Shown: positions 44,472 to 51,808 of the stretch, in pieces | Position numbering within the stretch: position 1 is the first letter of the stretch | How the letters are laid out: every line of letters begins with the position of its first letter | Assembly: GCA_018823125.1 (NCBI GenBank) | Contig: JAHJIW010000013.1 | Span: 18,040-82,039, forward strand | Reading direction: 5' to 3' | Source of the DNA: Candidatus Margulisiibacteriota bacterium | GTDB taxonomy: Bacteria > Margulisbacteria > WOR-1 > JAHJIW01 | Length of the DNA: 64,000 bases | Notes under the pieces: model-generated | Databases searched by the model: none | The model's input: the letters and a program-made list of their open reading frames with translations, nothing else | What the model was told of the DNA's origin: nothing | Program-made: the position numbers and the translations under genes

Positions 44472-45983
44472 TCACTTCGAGTGATGTTTTATGGGCTCAT
44501 AGCTCAGTTGGTTAGAGCGTACGGCTGATAACCGTAAGGTGCGTGGTTCGAGTCCACGTGGGCCCATTTTAGATTTACCGCGAACCATCGCTAATGGGCG
44601 GCGACTTTGAGGCGCCGATAGGTGCCGAGAAGTCGCCGCATCTTTTCCCTCCAACGAAAACTGATCTTCCGCCGCAGGGTCGCGCAGCGGACCGGAGGCG
44701 GCATCGACGCTATCGGAATACAATATTTTGACTTCTATAGTCTCTTTCGAATAAATGACCTTTTCGATGTGCCTTTTTATGATGACTCGTTTCTCAGTTT
44801 TACTCCGCAATTTAGACGCGCCAATAATATATTTAAGGATTTCTTGCACCCTTTCGGTGGTTATGAGTAGGTATGACCCATCTGGTTCAACTCCACTAAG
44901 GTTAGGATTACCGTTGTGATTGAGCAGGTAAATCAAACTATCAAGGTATTGTTTGTTTTTGCTTATCTTATCAAGATTATCAATAATAAATCTATCCAGC
45001 CGGTCAGCGCTTACTTGCCGGATATTACAGAACGATCGATCCCTTTTTTCAATGATTGAACAACGGTAATAGAAATATTTTGTGCGCTTATTATTCTTAA
45101 CCTTGTTGCTGAATACCGCGCTCATGATCGAGCCGCACTCTTTGCATTGGACCAGTCCTGGAAAGAGTGAATAATTGAACGTTGACGATCTTTTAGGCCT
45201 GACATACTCTTTCCTGATCTTTTGAACCTCATCGAATAGCTCTCTTGAGATGATTGGCTCGTGAATGCCCTGGTATATCTCACCCTTGTGTTCGATCATC
45301 CCTGCGTGGACTATTCCTTTAAGGATCGAATCGATCGCTGTTTTGGATAGAGGCAAGCCAAATCGGTTGAATAGCTGTTTTTCTTTAAGAAGATTATAGA
45401 TAGCGAATGTTGAACGTGTTTCGACAAACTTTTCAAAGATCGTTCTGACAATATCAGCTTCTTTGGGCTCGATTATTAGCTTCTTCTCCTCTCTCTTATA
45501 GCCAAAGGGAGACTTGCCGCAGCTCCACATACCCTTTTTAGCACGCTCCAGTATCTTGTCCCTGATCCTTTCGCTGATTAACTCTCGCTCGAACTGACCG
45601 AAAGTGAGCATTATGTTGCGAAGCAAGCGACCAGAGGGAGTCGAAGTGTCAAATCGCTCTGTAATGGACAAAAAGCTGACGTTGTATTTCTCAAATATCT
45701 CAATGAGTTGATAAAAGTCTTTTGGCGATCTGGTAAGCCGGTCGATCTTGTACGAAATGACAATATCTATTTTGCCCCGCTGGATATCGACCAGCATTTC
45801 TTTCAATGCTGGTCTCTCAGTGTTTGAGCCGGAATACCCCTGATCTGAATAAACTTTATAAACCTCAAAGCCATTCTGGCTTGCGATGAAGGATCTGATC
45901 TTTGATTCCTGTGTTTCGCAGGAATTGAACTCAACTTCTGCCTGATTGTCAGTAGATACTCGGGTGTAGATTGCTGCTTTCAT
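44472..45983 (-). CDS. Large serine recombinase (resolvase/integrase family)
   Basis: A site-specific recombinase of up to 503 residues. The N-terminal resolvase domain (1-150) has the catalytic Ser in AIYTRVSTDNQAE, plus SYKIDRLTRSPKDF and GQFERELISERIRD. A Recombinase domain (about 160-270, GKSPFGYKRE) and a zinc ribbon (CKECGSIMS...CSIIEKRDRSFC, about 285-330) follow. The last 30 residues (GLEPRTLRLSAVRSNQLSYE and onward) are antisense translation of tRNA-Ile, so the functional C-terminus probably ends earlier or was altered by insertion. It is coupled to the Cys-rich gene upstream. It is the likely integrase of this island. Confidence 0.93.
   Translation of the reverse strand: MKAAIYTRVSTDNQAEVEFNSCETQESKIRSFIASQNGFEVYKVYSDQGYSGSNTERPALKEMLVDIQRGKIDIVISYKIDRLTRSPKDFYQLIEIFEKYNVSFLSITERFDTSTPSGRLLRNIMLTFGQFERELISERIRDKILERAKKGMWSCGKSPFGYKREEKKLIIEPKEADIVRTIFEKFVETRSTFAIYNLLKEKQLFNRFGLPLSKTAIDSILKGIVHAGMIEHKGEIYQGIHEPIISRELFDEVQKIRKEYVRPKRSSTFNYSLFPGLVQCKECGSIMSAVFSNKVKNNKRTKYFYYRCSIIEKRDRSFCNIRQVSADRLDRFIIDNLDKISKNKQYLDSLIYLLNHNGNPNLSGVEPDGSYLLITTERVQEILKYIIGASKLRSKTEKRVIIKRHIEKVIYSKETIEVKILYSDSVDAASGPLRDPAAEDQFSLEGKDAATSRHLSAPQSRRPLAMVRGKSKMGPRGLEPRTLRLSAVRSNQLSYEPIKHHSK
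44493..44566 (+). tRNA. tRNA-Ile (GAT)
   Basis: A 74-nt cloverleaf with acceptor GGGCTCA/TGGGCCC, D-arm AGCTCAGTTGGTTAGAGC, anticodon loop CTGATAA (anticodon GAT), T-loop GGTTCGAGTCC and discriminator A. The left inverted repeat of the island overlaps its last three nucleotides, making this the island's likely integration site. The recombinase reading frame continues antisense through the whole gene. Confidence 0.95.
44558..44567. other. Candidate left attachment core in tRNA-Ile
   Basis: GTGGGCCCAT, the 3' end of tRNA-Ile, recurs in direct orientation at 54306-54315 on the far side of the island. It is only 10 bp, so tentative. Confidence 0.4.
44564..44719 (-). repeat. Inverted repeat A, left arm (156 bp)
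   Basis: Almost identical, in inverted orientation, to 47014-47169; I see one mismatch (GGTCCG versus GGCCCG). It encodes the C-terminal tail of the recombinase frame (SDSVDAASGPLRDPAAEDQF and onward). Outside the arm the two copies fall to roughly three-quarters identity on the recombinase side. Confidence 0.92.
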
Positions 45984-45985
45984 GA

Positions 45986-46159
45986 TTATTTACCTCCTTT
46001 CTCTGTGATAAGATATCTCAGCTCTTTTATTAAAACCCGCTGTTCTTTCATGCTGTTCAGCTTCTGGATATAAGCAAGGAATTTGTCGCATTTGACCTTT
46101 TGGGCCGTGCTACAACTATCCTCGCAATAACAACATGGGTGAATTGGATACATCGGCAT
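45986..46159 (-). CDS. Small cysteine-rich protein of the recombinase operon
   Basis: A 57-residue protein starting MPMYPIHPCCYCEDSCSTAQ, with a cluster of five cysteines plus Cys near residue 23 that likely binds zinc or forms a redox site. A basic helical tail (KLNSMKEQRVLIKELRYL) follows. It has a strong AAAGGAGGTGG site, and its own end carries the ribosome binding site of the recombinase (stop TAA, 2 nt, ATG). Its start follows the SLOG gene stop as TAGTATG. It may assist the recombinase; no family is known to me. Confidence 0.75.
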   Translation of the reverse strand: MPMYPIHPCCYCEDSCSTAQKVKCDKFLAYIQKLNSMKEQRVLIKELRYLITEKGGK

Positions 46160-46160
46160 A

Positions 46161-46679
46161 CTAAACCACCTCCTTTTGTAAAACAAAGCAATGCGGCGCG
46201 AGATCAGCAGGTAGCACAGCGCCGCCACCGCAAAAGAACACATAAACCGGAATGCCGCGCCTAACTGCCTGGCGCACTGTATACAAAGAACACCGAGAAG
46301 GGCCATAAAGGAACGCCACAAGGCAGGAGCAAACTGAAACTAAACGCTGATTGCGCCCCAAAAGAGCGGAAACAACCTGCTGGCGAGGCGCACCAACCGA
46401 GGCAGAACCCCAAACGACCTGACCGCCAGAAGCCTGAAAACACCCAACCGTAGGCCGAACCGAAACCGGGAAGCCAGAAGCAGATGCCCAGGCAGAGAAA
46501 ACCACCCCTGAGGCAGAAACACCTTGCTCAACCAGGGCTGAGAGGGCAAACTGATCAGCGCCAACAGCGCCGCCAGAGGCCACCTGGAAACCACGGGCCA
46601 GGAACGAGGCAACAAGCGAGGAAACAAGCGGGGAAAACGAAGCAGGAAGGGACCGGGAACCAACAAAACCAGCTAACAT
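46161..46679 (-). CDS. SLOG-superfamily (DprA/LOG-like) protein
   Basis: A 172-residue Rossmannoid protein. GFVGSRSLP at residues 3-11 and VASGGAVGADQFALSAL match the nucleotide-binding loops of the SLOG superfamily (DprA, LOG, YpsA). These sense or process nucleotide-derived ligands or bind DNA. Composition is striking: Ala/Ser/Val-rich with GC-rich codons unlike the chromosome. I start at the ATG at 46679 with GGAGGTGG upstream; a longer frame has no site. It is first in the SLOG-Cys-rich-recombinase operon. Confidence 0.8.
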   Translation of the reverse strand: MLAGFVGSRSLPASFSPLVSSLVASFLARGFQVASGGAVGADQFALSALVEQGVSASGVVFSAWASASGFPVSVRPTVGCFQASGGQVVWGSASVGAPRQQVVSALLGRNQRLVSVCSCLVAFLYGPSRCSLYTVRQAVRRGIPVYVFFCGGGAVLPADLAPHCFVLQKEVV

Positions 46680-46741
46680 ATGAGCCACCTCCATAAAAAA
46701 GATGGAAGTTTCACAGCATTTTCCTGCCCCTGTCACCCGCA

Positions 46742-46775
46742 GCGCATCTGCGAATTAGATACTGAGCAGATGCGC
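46742..46775. promoter_or_regulatory. Inverted repeat upstream of the recombinase operon
   Basis: GCGCATCTGC (46742-46751) and GCAGATGCGC (46766-46775), 14 nt apart. It could be an operator or a recombinase site. The rest of 46776-46916 has no gene; TTGACA at about 46896 with TAGAAT 20 nt later is a weak promoter. Confidence 0.45.
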
Positions 46776-46916
46776 GAAGGGCCGGAAGGAGGCAAAAAAA
46801 TTACACCGCAGCTATTTATATAACGATTTTTTTGGCGACTGGAGGAGGGAGGGGATTACATTAGAACCCAATAATGTTTATCATATCCCCGACCTTGACA
46901 GGGAATAGGCAGGAAA

Positions 46917-47169
46917 ATGCTAGAATGGAAAAGCTGGAGGAAGAGAAAAAGAATAAAAAGGCGCATCGAAAAGTGGCATTTAGAAGAAAGAGGCATAGAA
47001 GTCTCTATATTGGATTCCGATAGCGTCGATGCCGCCTCCGGCCCGCTGCGCGACCCTGCGGCGGAAGATCAGTTTTCGTTGGAGGGAAAAGATGCGGCGA
47101 CTTCTCGGCACCTATCGGCGCCTCAAAGTCGCCGCCCATTAGCGATGGTTCGCGGTAAATCTAAAATGG
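46917..47169 (+). pseudogene. Remnant of a second serine recombinase (C-terminal fragment)
   Basis: KRRIEKWHLEERGIEVSILDSDSV here aligns with KRHIEKVIYSKETIEVKILYSDSV at the recombinase C-terminus, so this is the 3' end of a related recombinase on the opposite strand with the catalytic part missing. The open frame runs on to 47480 but turns into repeat and unrelated sequence. DNA identity is roughly three-quarters before 47014 and near-complete from 47014 to 47169. Confidence 0.75.
47014..47169 (+). repeat. Inverted repeat A, right arm (156 bp)
   Basis: Partner of 44564-44719 in inverted orientation, so the pair encloses the recombinase operon. Its last bases run into inverted repeat B. Confidence 0.92.
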
Positions 47170-47272
47170 CTCGACCCCAACTTCCTCAAACCATCCGCCT
47201 ACGTCCTTCTGACTTCGGCGGACAGGTTTGGTGCCAGGCCATCCCATTGATTATATCCAACACTATTCCATG
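47165..47272 (+). repeat. Inverted repeat B, left copy with a 33-bp palindromic insertion
   Basis: 47165-47194 and 47228-47272 together match the reverse complement of about 53730-53802. Between them is an extra segment (47195-47227) with CCGCC/GGCGG ends that can form a hairpin and is absent from the other copy. The repeat pair encloses the whole arsenic/redox cluster. Confidence 0.85.
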
Positions 47273-47329
47273 CTCAGCGGGCGCGTACCAGGAGCCCCAC
47301 TCTAATAAATGCGCGCCCGCTGTTTTTAC

Positions 47330-47626
47330 TTACCCGCAGCAGCCCCCACTCCCCTTTGCCCTTCCTTCTGTTTTTTCCACCATCATCCTGACCTTGCCGG
47401 CGGCAACCACTTCCGCCACTGCGATGGCCTCCCTTATCTCTTCATCAGAACTGCCAATCTTTTGGGCTTTTTCCAGATGAGTCTCGTAACAGGGTTTACA
47501 TCCTGCTCCCAGGGAAACCGCTGTGGCGATCAACTCCTTGGTCTTGAGGGATAGGACTCCATCTTTAAATACCTGGCGGTAAAAATCAACAAATTTTTGA
47601 TTGATCTCAGGTATATTTTTTAGCAT
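47330..47626 (-). CDS. Carboxymuconolactone decarboxylase/AhpD-like protein
   Basis: A 98-residue AhpD-fold protein. The redox pair Cys43/Cys46 with His50 (CKPCYETH) is the AhpD-type active site, fitting disulfide reductase or peroxidase chemistry rather than decarboxylation. The C-terminus ends GSGGCCG, an extra Cys pair seen in metal(loid)-binding tails. It is the last gene of the arsenic/redox run. The start has a GGAGGTG-type site. Thiol chemistry on an arsenical is a reasonable inference. Confidence 0.87.
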   Translation of the reverse strand: MLKNIPEINQKFVDFYRQVFKDGVLSLKTKELIATAVSLGAGCKPCYETHLEKAQKIGSSDEEIREAIAVAEVVAAGKVRMMVEKTEGRAKGSGGCCG

Positions 47627-47655
47627 TGTTCACCTCCACTGTAATGATCATATTT

Positions 47656-48015
47656 TCAGGACTTTTTTCCGGCCCTTTCTTTGATTGCTGAAACCGCCTC
47701 ATCTGTTGTCATATTCCTGATATCGATCGCTTCATGTTTGCTCTTGTCAAAGCCAACAGCATCAAAAGAATCACGGAACATCTTTTGCTGCATCAAGGGA
47801 TCGCAGGCAGCCACATAAAGTTTTTCGATCTCTTTATTGGCTAAAAGCAGTCTAAGATACTGGTCGCCATCCTCGGCGCAGAGCTGCGGGTGCAAAGAAA
47901 CAAAATCAAATAGTTTCTCTTTACGGACACGGCTCAAAACCTCGAATATTTCCATTTTTTTGAATGACGGACAAGTCCCCTGACAGACGCACATGATCAA
48001 GCCTTTCTTAGCCAT
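47656..48015 (-). CDS. HdrA N-terminal-like cysteine protein
   Basis: A 119-residue protein with a CVCQGTC motif at residues 9-15, then LCAEDGDQYLRLLLANKEIEKLYVAACDP. This resembles the N-terminal segment of heterodisulfide reductase subunit A, without its FAD and ferredoxin domains. It probably binds an iron-sulfur cluster or shuttles thiols. It sits between small thioredoxin-like genes and the AhpD-like gene, supporting a joint electron-transfer role. The standalone form is unusual. Confidence 0.65.
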   Translation of the reverse strand: MAKKGLIMCVCQGTCPSFKKMEIFEVLSRVRKEKLFDFVSLHPQLCAEDGDQYLRLLLANKEIEKLYVAACDPLMQQKMFRDSFDAVGFDKSKHEAIDIRNMTTDEAVSAIKERAGKKS

Positions 48016-48028
48016 ATTTCGCCTCCCT

Positions 48029-48271
48029 TTATTTATTCTCTTCCTGTATCCACGCTTTGATCTGCTCCGGCCTGGGCAATGGTTTGCCGGAATGTTTTAC
48101 TTTTTCATTGACCACCAAGCCCGGTGTCATCATGATATATTTGCCTATCTCAGCAATATCAGCGACCTTTGTAACTGCAGCTTCAACATTAAGTTCCTTT
48201 AACGCTTCCTTGACCCGGCGCTCAAGCTCCTGGCAGTTAGGGCAGCCCGGACCCAATACTTTGATCTCCAT
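48029..48271 (-). CDS. Small thioredoxin/glutaredoxin-like protein with CPNC
   Basis: An 80-residue minimal thioredoxin fold of the 'redox-active disulfide protein 2' type. The active site is C10-P-N-C13 in VLGPGCPNCQ, and the cis-Pro loop is MMTPGLVVN. Such proteins accompany ArsP-type permeases and arsenic operons. It lies 4 nt after its CXXC-less paralogue and probably receives electrons through the CcdA-like protein. Confidence 0.9.
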   Translation of the reverse strand: MEIKVLGPGCPNCQELERRVKEALKELNVEAAVTKVADIAEIGKYIMMTPGLVVNEKVKHSGKPLPRPEQIKAWIQEENK

Positions 48272-48275
48272 CCTT

Positions 48276-48521
48276 TTACTTCACCTCCTTAAGACATTCT
48301 TTGATCTTTTCCACGTCAATGATATGGCCCTGGCATTTCAGTTTGCCGTTGACAAAAATAGCGGGGGTTACCACCATGCCGAAACGGTCCGCGATCTCGT
48401 TGACATCGGTTATTTCATCGACTTCGGCTTCCAGCTTTAACTCATGGATTGCATGATGCACGTTGCGGAGCATGTCCTGCTGTTCCTCGCTCTCTGTCCC
48501 GACCACTTCAATTTTTATCAT
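48276..48521 (-). CDS. Thioredoxin-like protein lacking the CXXC motif
   Basis: An 81-residue protein with the same fold and cis-Pro loop (VVTPAIFVNGKLKCQGH) as the next gene, but the active-site position reads TESEEQQD with no cysteine. One Cys remains after the cis-Pro loop and one near residue 76. It overlaps the ccdA-like gene by 4 nt. It may be a binding partner, or use the remaining cysteines for metalloid binding. Confidence 0.8.
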   Translation of the reverse strand: MIKIEVVGTESEEQQDMLRNVHHAIHELKLEAEVDEITDVNEIADRFGMVVTPAIFVNGKLKCQGHIIDVEKIKECLKEVK

Positions 48522-49225
48522 TTGCCACCTCCTAAGATAAGGTAAATCCCGCCTAGAATAACCAGGATACCGCAGATCCTTTTGACGATAACCGTTCCCT
48601 TTGACCTCTCATTCCAATTCAAATAATGCTGAACCATTTCGGTTGAAGTTCCAGCCAGCACAATGACCGAACAATGCCCGACCGCGTAAGCCGCGATCAA
48701 GACCAGGCCGAACAACAGATCAGCTGCCGACAGATTGAAGACCGCCGCGAGGATCGGCGCCATATAAGCAAAAGTGCAAGGCCCCAGCGCTAACCCGAAG
48801 ATCAGGCCGAGGATAAAGGCAGCCAGCGCTCCTTTTTTCTGATACGAGGGCTGGCTCCCCAAGCCAAAGCCGGGAAACGGGATAATATCCAGCAAAGCCA
48901 GACCGACAAAAATAAAGACCGCGGCCACAAAGTAATTGCTCCAGCCACCAATATCCCCCAGGATCCTGCCCATCAAGCCGGTGATCAGGCCGATGACCGC
49001 GATAGAAATTAAAATACCGGTTGAAAAGAGAAGCGAGATCAAAAAAGCGCGCCAGGCCGTGATCTTGCCCTGGCCGTCCACAAAGCCAACGATCAGAGGC
49101 AGGCTGGCCAGATGGCAGGGAGAAAGCAAAATGCTCAATATCCCCCAAATAAAAGCGGCCAAAACCGCCAGGCCGGAGGGAGAAGAAACCGCAACGGTCA
49201 GCCATTCAAATAATCCCAGCAGCAT
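48518..49225 (-). CDS. CcdA/DsbD-type transmembrane thiol electron carrier
   Basis: A 235-residue protein with six or seven predicted helices. LSPCHLASLPLIVGFV and LGPCTFAYMAPILAAVF carry the two conserved intramembrane cysteines of the CcdA/DsbD core. It passes electrons from cytosolic thioredoxin to an outer thioredoxin, here presumably the lipoprotein encoded immediately upstream with 1-nt overlap. Co-location with ArsR and a permease ties it to metalloid handling instead of cytochrome assembly. Confidence 0.9.
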   Translation of the reverse strand: MLLGLFEWLTVAVSSPSGLAVLAAFIWGILSILLSPCHLASLPLIVGFVDGQGKITAWRAFLISLLFSTGILISIAVIGLITGLMGRILGDIGGWSNYFVAAVFIFVGLALLDIIPFPGFGLGSQPSYQKKGALAAFILGLIFGLALGPCTFAYMAPILAAVFNLSAADLLFGLVLIAAYAVGHCSVIVLAGTSTEMVQHYLNWNERSKGTVIVKRICGILVILGGIYLILGGGK

Positions 49226-49686
49226 TATTTTACCCCCTTGAGCTCCAGGACCTTGATCAGATCGTCTTTTGGAAAAAAGCCTAGATGCCGGAAATATTCT
49301 TCGCCATTCTCGTCAAGGAAAACCTGTGTCGGAATGCCCCGGATCCGGTATTTTTCAGCGAAAGGCCTGCCTGCTTCTGTCCAAACATCGTAAAAAACGA
49401 CTTTGACCTGGCCTTTGTACTCCTGGGCGACCTCGTCCATGACCGGCTGCATCATTTTACAGGGGATACATTTGATGGAGCCAAGCTCAATAAAAGTAAC
49501 TTTTATTCTAGAAACAGGTTTAACCACAGGCTTTGTTGACAGAGTCTTGGGCTTAGCCTGTACGACTTTTGGCAGATCCAGTTGCGCGGCCTTCGGCGTC
49601 TCGTCATGTTTATCTTCACAACCGGCAACTATCAATAACAAAAAAAATAGTATCAATATTTTGGGAACCAGTTTTAGCTTGATCAC
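49225..49686 (-). CDS. Thioredoxin-fold lipoprotein
   Basis: A 153-residue exported lipoprotein: signal peptide with lipobox VAGC (Cys23), a Lys/Pro-rich spacer, then a thioredoxin domain with KCIPCK (Cys73, Cys76) and the cis-Pro IPTQVFLDENG. It likely acts outside the membrane as partner of the CcdA-like carrier, whose start overlaps its stop. It belongs to the ArsP-permease sub-operon. Confidence 0.9.
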   Translation of the reverse strand: MIKLKLVPKILILFFLLLIVAGCEDKHDETPKAAQLDLPKVVQAKPKTLSTKPVVKPVSRIKVTFIELGSIKCIPCKMMQPVMDEVAQEYKGQVKVVFYDVWTEAGRPFAEKYRIRGIPTQVFLDENGEEYFRHLGFFPKDDLIKVLELKGVK

Positions 49687-49704
49687 ACTATTGCCTCCCC
49701 GAAC

Positions 49705-50877
49705 TTAAAATAAATAGCCATAAACCATTCCGGCTATTGTTGACATTATGATAACCAGGCTGACATAAACCAGCATTTTCCTGGTGCCGACAACGCTTCT
49801 GATCACCAGCATGTTCGGCAAGCTCAAGGCCGGACCGGCTAACAGCAGAGCCAAAGCTGGTCCTTTGCCCATGCCGGCACCCAGCAATCCCTGCAGGATC
49901 GGAATCTCGGTTAAGGTCGCGAAATACATCAACGCTCCGGAAACCGAAGCAAAAAGATTGGCCCAGAGCGAATTGCCGCCGACCAACATTTCAATATATC
50001 TTGAAGGTATGATCCCGCTATTTGTGCCCGGGCGGCCCATCAGGAAACCAGCGGCCAGCACCCCCATGAACAGCAAGGGAAAGATCTGCTTGGCAAATTC
50101 CCAGGTTGACTCAACCCAAGTCTTGCGCTCGTCTTTGTCAAACCAGGTAAATACCTGCCAGGCAAGAACAACTAGAGCTAGGCCCGCCAAATACCATTTA
50201 AGAGAAAAAATGAGGTTCCACAGGCCGGAAGGAAATTCTGTTTTAGTCCAGGTGGCAAAAAGCAGGACCAGGATCATGGTCATAAAATACACAACAGTTT
50301 TGCTTAAAGGACGTTTTTCCTCAGGCAGTGAATTGAACATGGCTTCGTTGGCTTCGTGTTTAGCCTTTTCCTCATGCCGGTAGATGAAAGCCATGATCAA
50401 GCCGATAATAACTGAAAAAGAGACCGCGCCGAGCGCCCTGGCCAGGCCTAACTGCCAGCCAAGGACACGGGCGGTTAAAATGATCGCCAGGATATTGATC
50501 GCCGGACCAGAATAGAGAAAAGCGATCGCCGGGCCGAGGCCGGCGCCTCTTTTCCATATTCCCGCAAACAGAGGCAGGACCGTGCAGGAGCAGACCGCCA
50601 GAATTGAACCAGAAACTGAAGCAACCCCATAAGACAGGACCTTGTTCGCCTTGGCTCCAAAATATTTCAAGACAGCGGCCTGCGAAATAAAGACCGAAAT
50701 TGCTCCGGCAATAAAGAACGCCGGGATCAGGCAGGTCAGGACATGAAGCTGGACATACTCCTGAAGCATGAGGAATGATTCCATGATCGCCGATTGGACG
50801 CGGGCATTAGTAAAAGGGATATAATAAGCCAGCAGGAATCCCAAAACCATCAAGAGAAATTTTGTTCGCTCCTTCAT
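49705..50877 (-). CDS. ArsP-type permease (PF03773 family)
   Basis: A 390-residue permease with about 10 helices in two halves. VSGSILAVCSCTVLPLFAGIW and GLGPAIAFLYSGPAINILAI are the family signature, with the CSC motif in the membrane. The second half holds ALLLAGPALSLPNMLVIRSV. Members export organoarsenicals or thiol-reactive metals. Its ATG overlaps the stop of the adjacent ArsR regulator gene, indicating direct regulatory coupling. The substrate is inferred from context. Confidence 0.88.
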   Translation of the reverse strand: MKERTKFLLMVLGFLLAYYIPFTNARVQSAIMESFLMLQEYVQLHVLTCLIPAFFIAGAISVFISQAAVLKYFGAKANKVLSYGVASVSGSILAVCSCTVLPLFAGIWKRGAGLGPAIAFLYSGPAINILAIILTARVLGWQLGLARALGAVSFSVIIGLIMAFIYRHEEKAKHEANEAMFNSLPEEKRPLSKTVVYFMTMILVLLFATWTKTEFPSGLWNLIFSLKWYLAGLALVVLAWQVFTWFDKDERKTWVESTWEFAKQIFPLLFMGVLAAGFLMGRPGTNSGIIPSRYIEMLVGGNSLWANLFASVSGALMYFATLTEIPILQGLLGAGMGKGPALALLLAGPALSLPNMLVIRSVVGTRKMLVYVSLVIIMSTIAGMVYGYLF

Positions 50878-51176
50878 TTACTGACCCCTTTCATTAATTT
50901 GAATAGATCATCCAAAAATGAATCCAGTTCTTTCCTGTTCAGCTTATACAACCTGAATTTGCCCTCTTTGCGATAGGATACGATCTTCATTTTCTTCAAC
51001 ACTTTTAAATGATGGGAGATCAGATTATGAGGAAGTTTAAGCGCCTCGATTATCTCACAAACGCAAAGCTCAGCCCTCTTAAGTAAACAGATGATACTCA
51101 ACCTGTTTTCTTCGCTGATATTCTTGAGCAGCAAAGAGAGCTTGGAAAGGTCTTTGTTAATACACTTATATTTCAT
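50874..51176 (-). CDS. ArsR-family metalloregulator (2)
   Basis: A 100-residue winged-helix repressor. The metal site ELCVCEI (Cys38, Cys40) sits on the recognition-helix flank as in ArsR, followed by HNLISHHLKVLKKMKIVSYRKEGKFRLYKL. It overlaps the permease gene by 4 nt and the methyltransferase gene by 4 nt. It likely derepresses the permease-thioredoxin genes on As(III) binding. Confidence 0.92.
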   Translation of the reverse strand: MKYKCINKDLSKLSLLLKNISEENRLSIICLLKRAELCVCEIIEALKLPHNLISHHLKVLKKMKIVSYRKEGKFRLYKLNRKELDSFLDDLFKLMKGVSK

Positions 51177-51712
51177 CTGGTCCCTCCCGGGCGCGCCACA
51201 AAGGTGGCAGTGTATTTATTCTTAATGCGCTCCACTCTAGGGAAATATGAATTTAGAATGGTTTCTAAGCTGTCCAGGAATTTATTATCCTTTTTATGCC
51301 CGGATACCCGCCGGCCGCGAGGGGTCAGATCGGCTATGATAACTTTCCCCCTGTTCGCGCACACCCGGCGCATTTCCTTGATCGCTTCCGCTCTTTTCCT
51401 TATGTGGTGCATGGTATTAAAAGCCATTATCACATTGAACGACTTGTCAGGAAAAGGCAGTCTTATCGCGTCCGCACGGCAAAAATCAATTAAAGAGTTG
51501 ACCTTTTCCCGCCGCGCTTCTTTTCTCGCCGCTTTTAAATTCTTCCGGCTCCTGTCTATCGCCGTCACCCTAAACCCCTTTTTAGCCAAAAGCTGGGCCA
51601 TGCAACAACAATCCCCTGTGCCAACATCGAGGATCTTCCCGGCTGATCGGGACACCATTCTTACAATGGCTTCCCGATCCTGCTTATCATCATATTCTTC
51701 ATTTTTTACCAT
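51173..51712 (-). CDS. Class I SAM-dependent methyltransferase of the arsenic cluster
   Basis: A 179-residue Rossmann methyltransferase. Motif I is ILDVGTGDCCCMAQLLAKKGF with a run of three cysteines, then VTAIDRS, FCRADAIRLPFPDKSFNVIMAFNTMHHI. ArsM enzymes use scattered conserved cysteines and are longer, so this is not a standard ArsM. The CCC next to the SAM site is suggestive, and the downstream ArsP-type exporter would suit a methylated arsenical. The function is inferred from context. Confidence 0.75.
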   Translation of the reverse strand: MVKNEEYDDKQDREAIVRMVSRSAGKILDVGTGDCCCMAQLLAKKGFRVTAIDRSRKNLKAARKEARREKVNSLIDFCRADAIRLPFPDKSFNVIMAFNTMHHIRKRAEAIKEMRRVCANRGKVIIADLTPRGRRVSGHKKDNKFLDSLETILNSYFPRVERIKNKYTATFVARPGGTR

Positions 51713-51808
51713 TTTTCACCTGCGCCAGTTTTTCATGTCAATGGTGATTGACATTTTACACGCCAAGCCAACTTATTGTCAAGCGTAATGAGTTTTGATC
51801 AGGCCATA

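Noticed and set aside
46261..46736. Overlapping long frames in the SLOG region, other phases and strand
   Set aside because: GC-rich shadow frames of the SLOG gene, which alone has the nucleotide-binding motifs and a strong start site.
46917..47480. A 187-codon frame read as an intact gene
   Set aside because: Its first half is the C-terminal remnant of a recombinase and inverted repeat A; the rest runs through repeat B into the antisense of the AhpD-like gene.
49784..50383. 199-codon plus-strand frame opposite the ArsP-type permease
   Set aside because: Antisense shadow; low complexity, no start site, and the permease on the other strand has intact motifs.
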